Assembly: GCF_000374825.1 (NCBI RefSeq)
Contig: NZ_KB895376.1
Location: 561,460 to 625,459 of the forward strand
Reading direction: 5' to 3'
DNA length: 64,000 nt
Source: Paenibacillus sanguinis 2301083 = DSM 16941
GTDB lineage: Bacteria > Bacillota > Bacilli > Paenibacillales > Paenibacillaceae
The notes beneath the pieces are model-generated. The model worked only from the letters and a program-made list of their open reading frames with translations. It was not told the origin of the DNA and made no database searches. The first letter of the stretch is position 1. Every line of letters begins with the position of its first letter. This document shows positions 63,436 to 64,000 of this stretch, in pieces. The position numbers were made by a program, and so were the translations under genes.

Positions 63436-64000
63436 CTAATTCCTCACCTTCTGCATGATCGCTCGGGCGGCACCAAGAATTCCTGCTTCATTCCCAAGGG
63501 ATGCGGGAATCAGAGTGATCTGCAGCGGCGTCAGCTCAGCCAGCCGCAGCTTCCATGCTTCCAGCCACAACGGATGGGAGTCGGCTACGCCACCGCCCAA
63601 GATAATGGCCTCCGGGTCGAGGAATGACTGAATATTGTGCACAGCCAGGCTAAGGTCGGTGAAGTAACGCTCTACAGCCGGCACTGCCGCATCGTCTCCT
63701 GCGGCGAACGCCTCCAGTAGGCGACGGCCGTCCCATGCCGGATGAACCTCCGCCGCCAGTCGGCCAAGCGCTCGACCGGATACATAGTGCTCCATGCAGC
63801 CGCGCTGTCCACAGCTACATGAGATGCCGCCTGGGTACAGCACCATGTGGCCGAACTCCCCGGCAGCCCCTTTGCGGCCAGTGATGATGCGGCCATCCAG
63901 CACCACAGCGCCACCGACACCAGTGCCCAGTGTCAGCATGGCGTAATGGCGGTAAGGCAAGGCGGAACCAAGCCAACCTTCCCCTAGCGCAGCCGCATTG
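63436..64000 (-). CDS. ROK-family sugar kinase or regulator, partial
   Basis: The frame is open to the right edge, so the N-terminus is missing; 187 codons are visible. It contains the family block AALGEGWLG, LGTGVGGAVVLDG, the zinc motif GGISCSCGQRGCMEHYVSG (three Cys) and DPEAIILGGGVADS. ROK proteins phosphorylate sugars such as glucose, N-acetylmannosamine or allose, or act as repressors when an N-terminal helix-turn-helix is present; the missing part decides which. First visible gene of the fucosidase operon. Confidence 0.9.
   Translation of the reverse strand, partial: NAAALGEGWLGSALPYRHYAMLTLGTGVGGAVVLDGRIITGRKGAAGEFGHMVLYPGGISCSCGQRGCMEHYVSGRALGRLAAEVHPAWDGRRLLEAFAAGDDAAVPAVERYFTDLSLAVHNIQSFLDPEAIILGGGVADSHPLWLEAWKLRLAELTPLQITLIPASLGNEAGILGAARAIMQKVRN

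Overview
The window looks like chromosomal DNA of a Paenibacillus-type Firmicute. The evidence is strong AGGAGG-like ribosome binding sites, moderately high GC with AT-rich intergenic stretches, GTG and TTG starts, an HPr kinase paralogue, binding-protein transporters without their own ATPase, a large secreted discoidin/beta-helix glucanase and an aminopropyl-type (carboxynorspermidine) polyamine pathway. No rRNA, tRNA, insertion sequence, prophage or CRISPR array was seen. The assignment is inference from gene content, not from a marker gene.

Layout. (1) 1-7550: a nitrogenase-like pair (component-1-like protein running off the left edge, plus a NifH-like reductase) diverges from an AraC regulator, an NtaA/SnaA-family flavin monooxygenase and a siderophore-type binding protein with two FecCD permeases. 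Two near-consensus Fur boxes sit before the AraC gene and before the monooxygenase, so this looks like an iron-responsive locus carrying an uncharacterised nitrogenase homologue. (2) 7551-11115: a degraded toxin-antitoxin-like pair and a TerD-fold protein, bracketed by two copies of a ~130 bp repeat. (3) 11382-19320: a tightly packed five-gene operon (SWIM zinc protein, HEAT-like protein, MoxR-type AAA+ ATPase, DUF5682/ChaN-like protein, vWA/CoxE-like protein) that resembles the E. coli yeh cluster and MoxR-vWA conflict or chaperone systems. (4) 19451-23076: a TIM-barrel isomerase, EAL and CBS-GGDEF proteins of c-di-GMP signalling, and a flavin-binding stress protein.

(5) 23189-35875: a nitrogen-scavenging island. 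A guanidine-I riboswitch leads into two DUF1989 proteins (carboxyguanidine deiminase type). Diverging from them are allophanate hydrolase, a PucR regulator, an ABC importer, a MATE exporter, two tandem isochorismatase-like hydrolases and an M20 amidohydrolase. Together they could take a guanidine-, guanylurea-, biuret- or triuret-like compound through allophanate to ammonia and CO2. No guanidine/urea carboxylase is present in the window.

(6) 36026-46372: DUF488 and HesB-like proteins, phosphoketolase, a methyltransferase, a GntR regulator, a TPR-SMI1 protein, then the carboxynorspermidine dehydrogenase/decarboxylase operon behind a 650 bp structured, terminator-containing leader, and a DUF1963-like protein. 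(7) 46594-55290: a 1198-residue secreted GH87-like enzyme, a Crp/Fnr regulator preceded by an overlapping 49-codon ORF, and a nucleoside hydrolase with a sugar-type ABC importer. (8) 55494-64000: an HprK paralogue, malate:quinone oxidoreductase, a PhnA-like zinc ribbon protein, a ~950 bp non-coding region full of short tandem repeats, a DUF2975/HTH pair with DUF817, and an alpha-L-fucosidase/CutC/ROK operon running off the right edge.

Most calls rest on recognising families from translated sequence; no database search was run.
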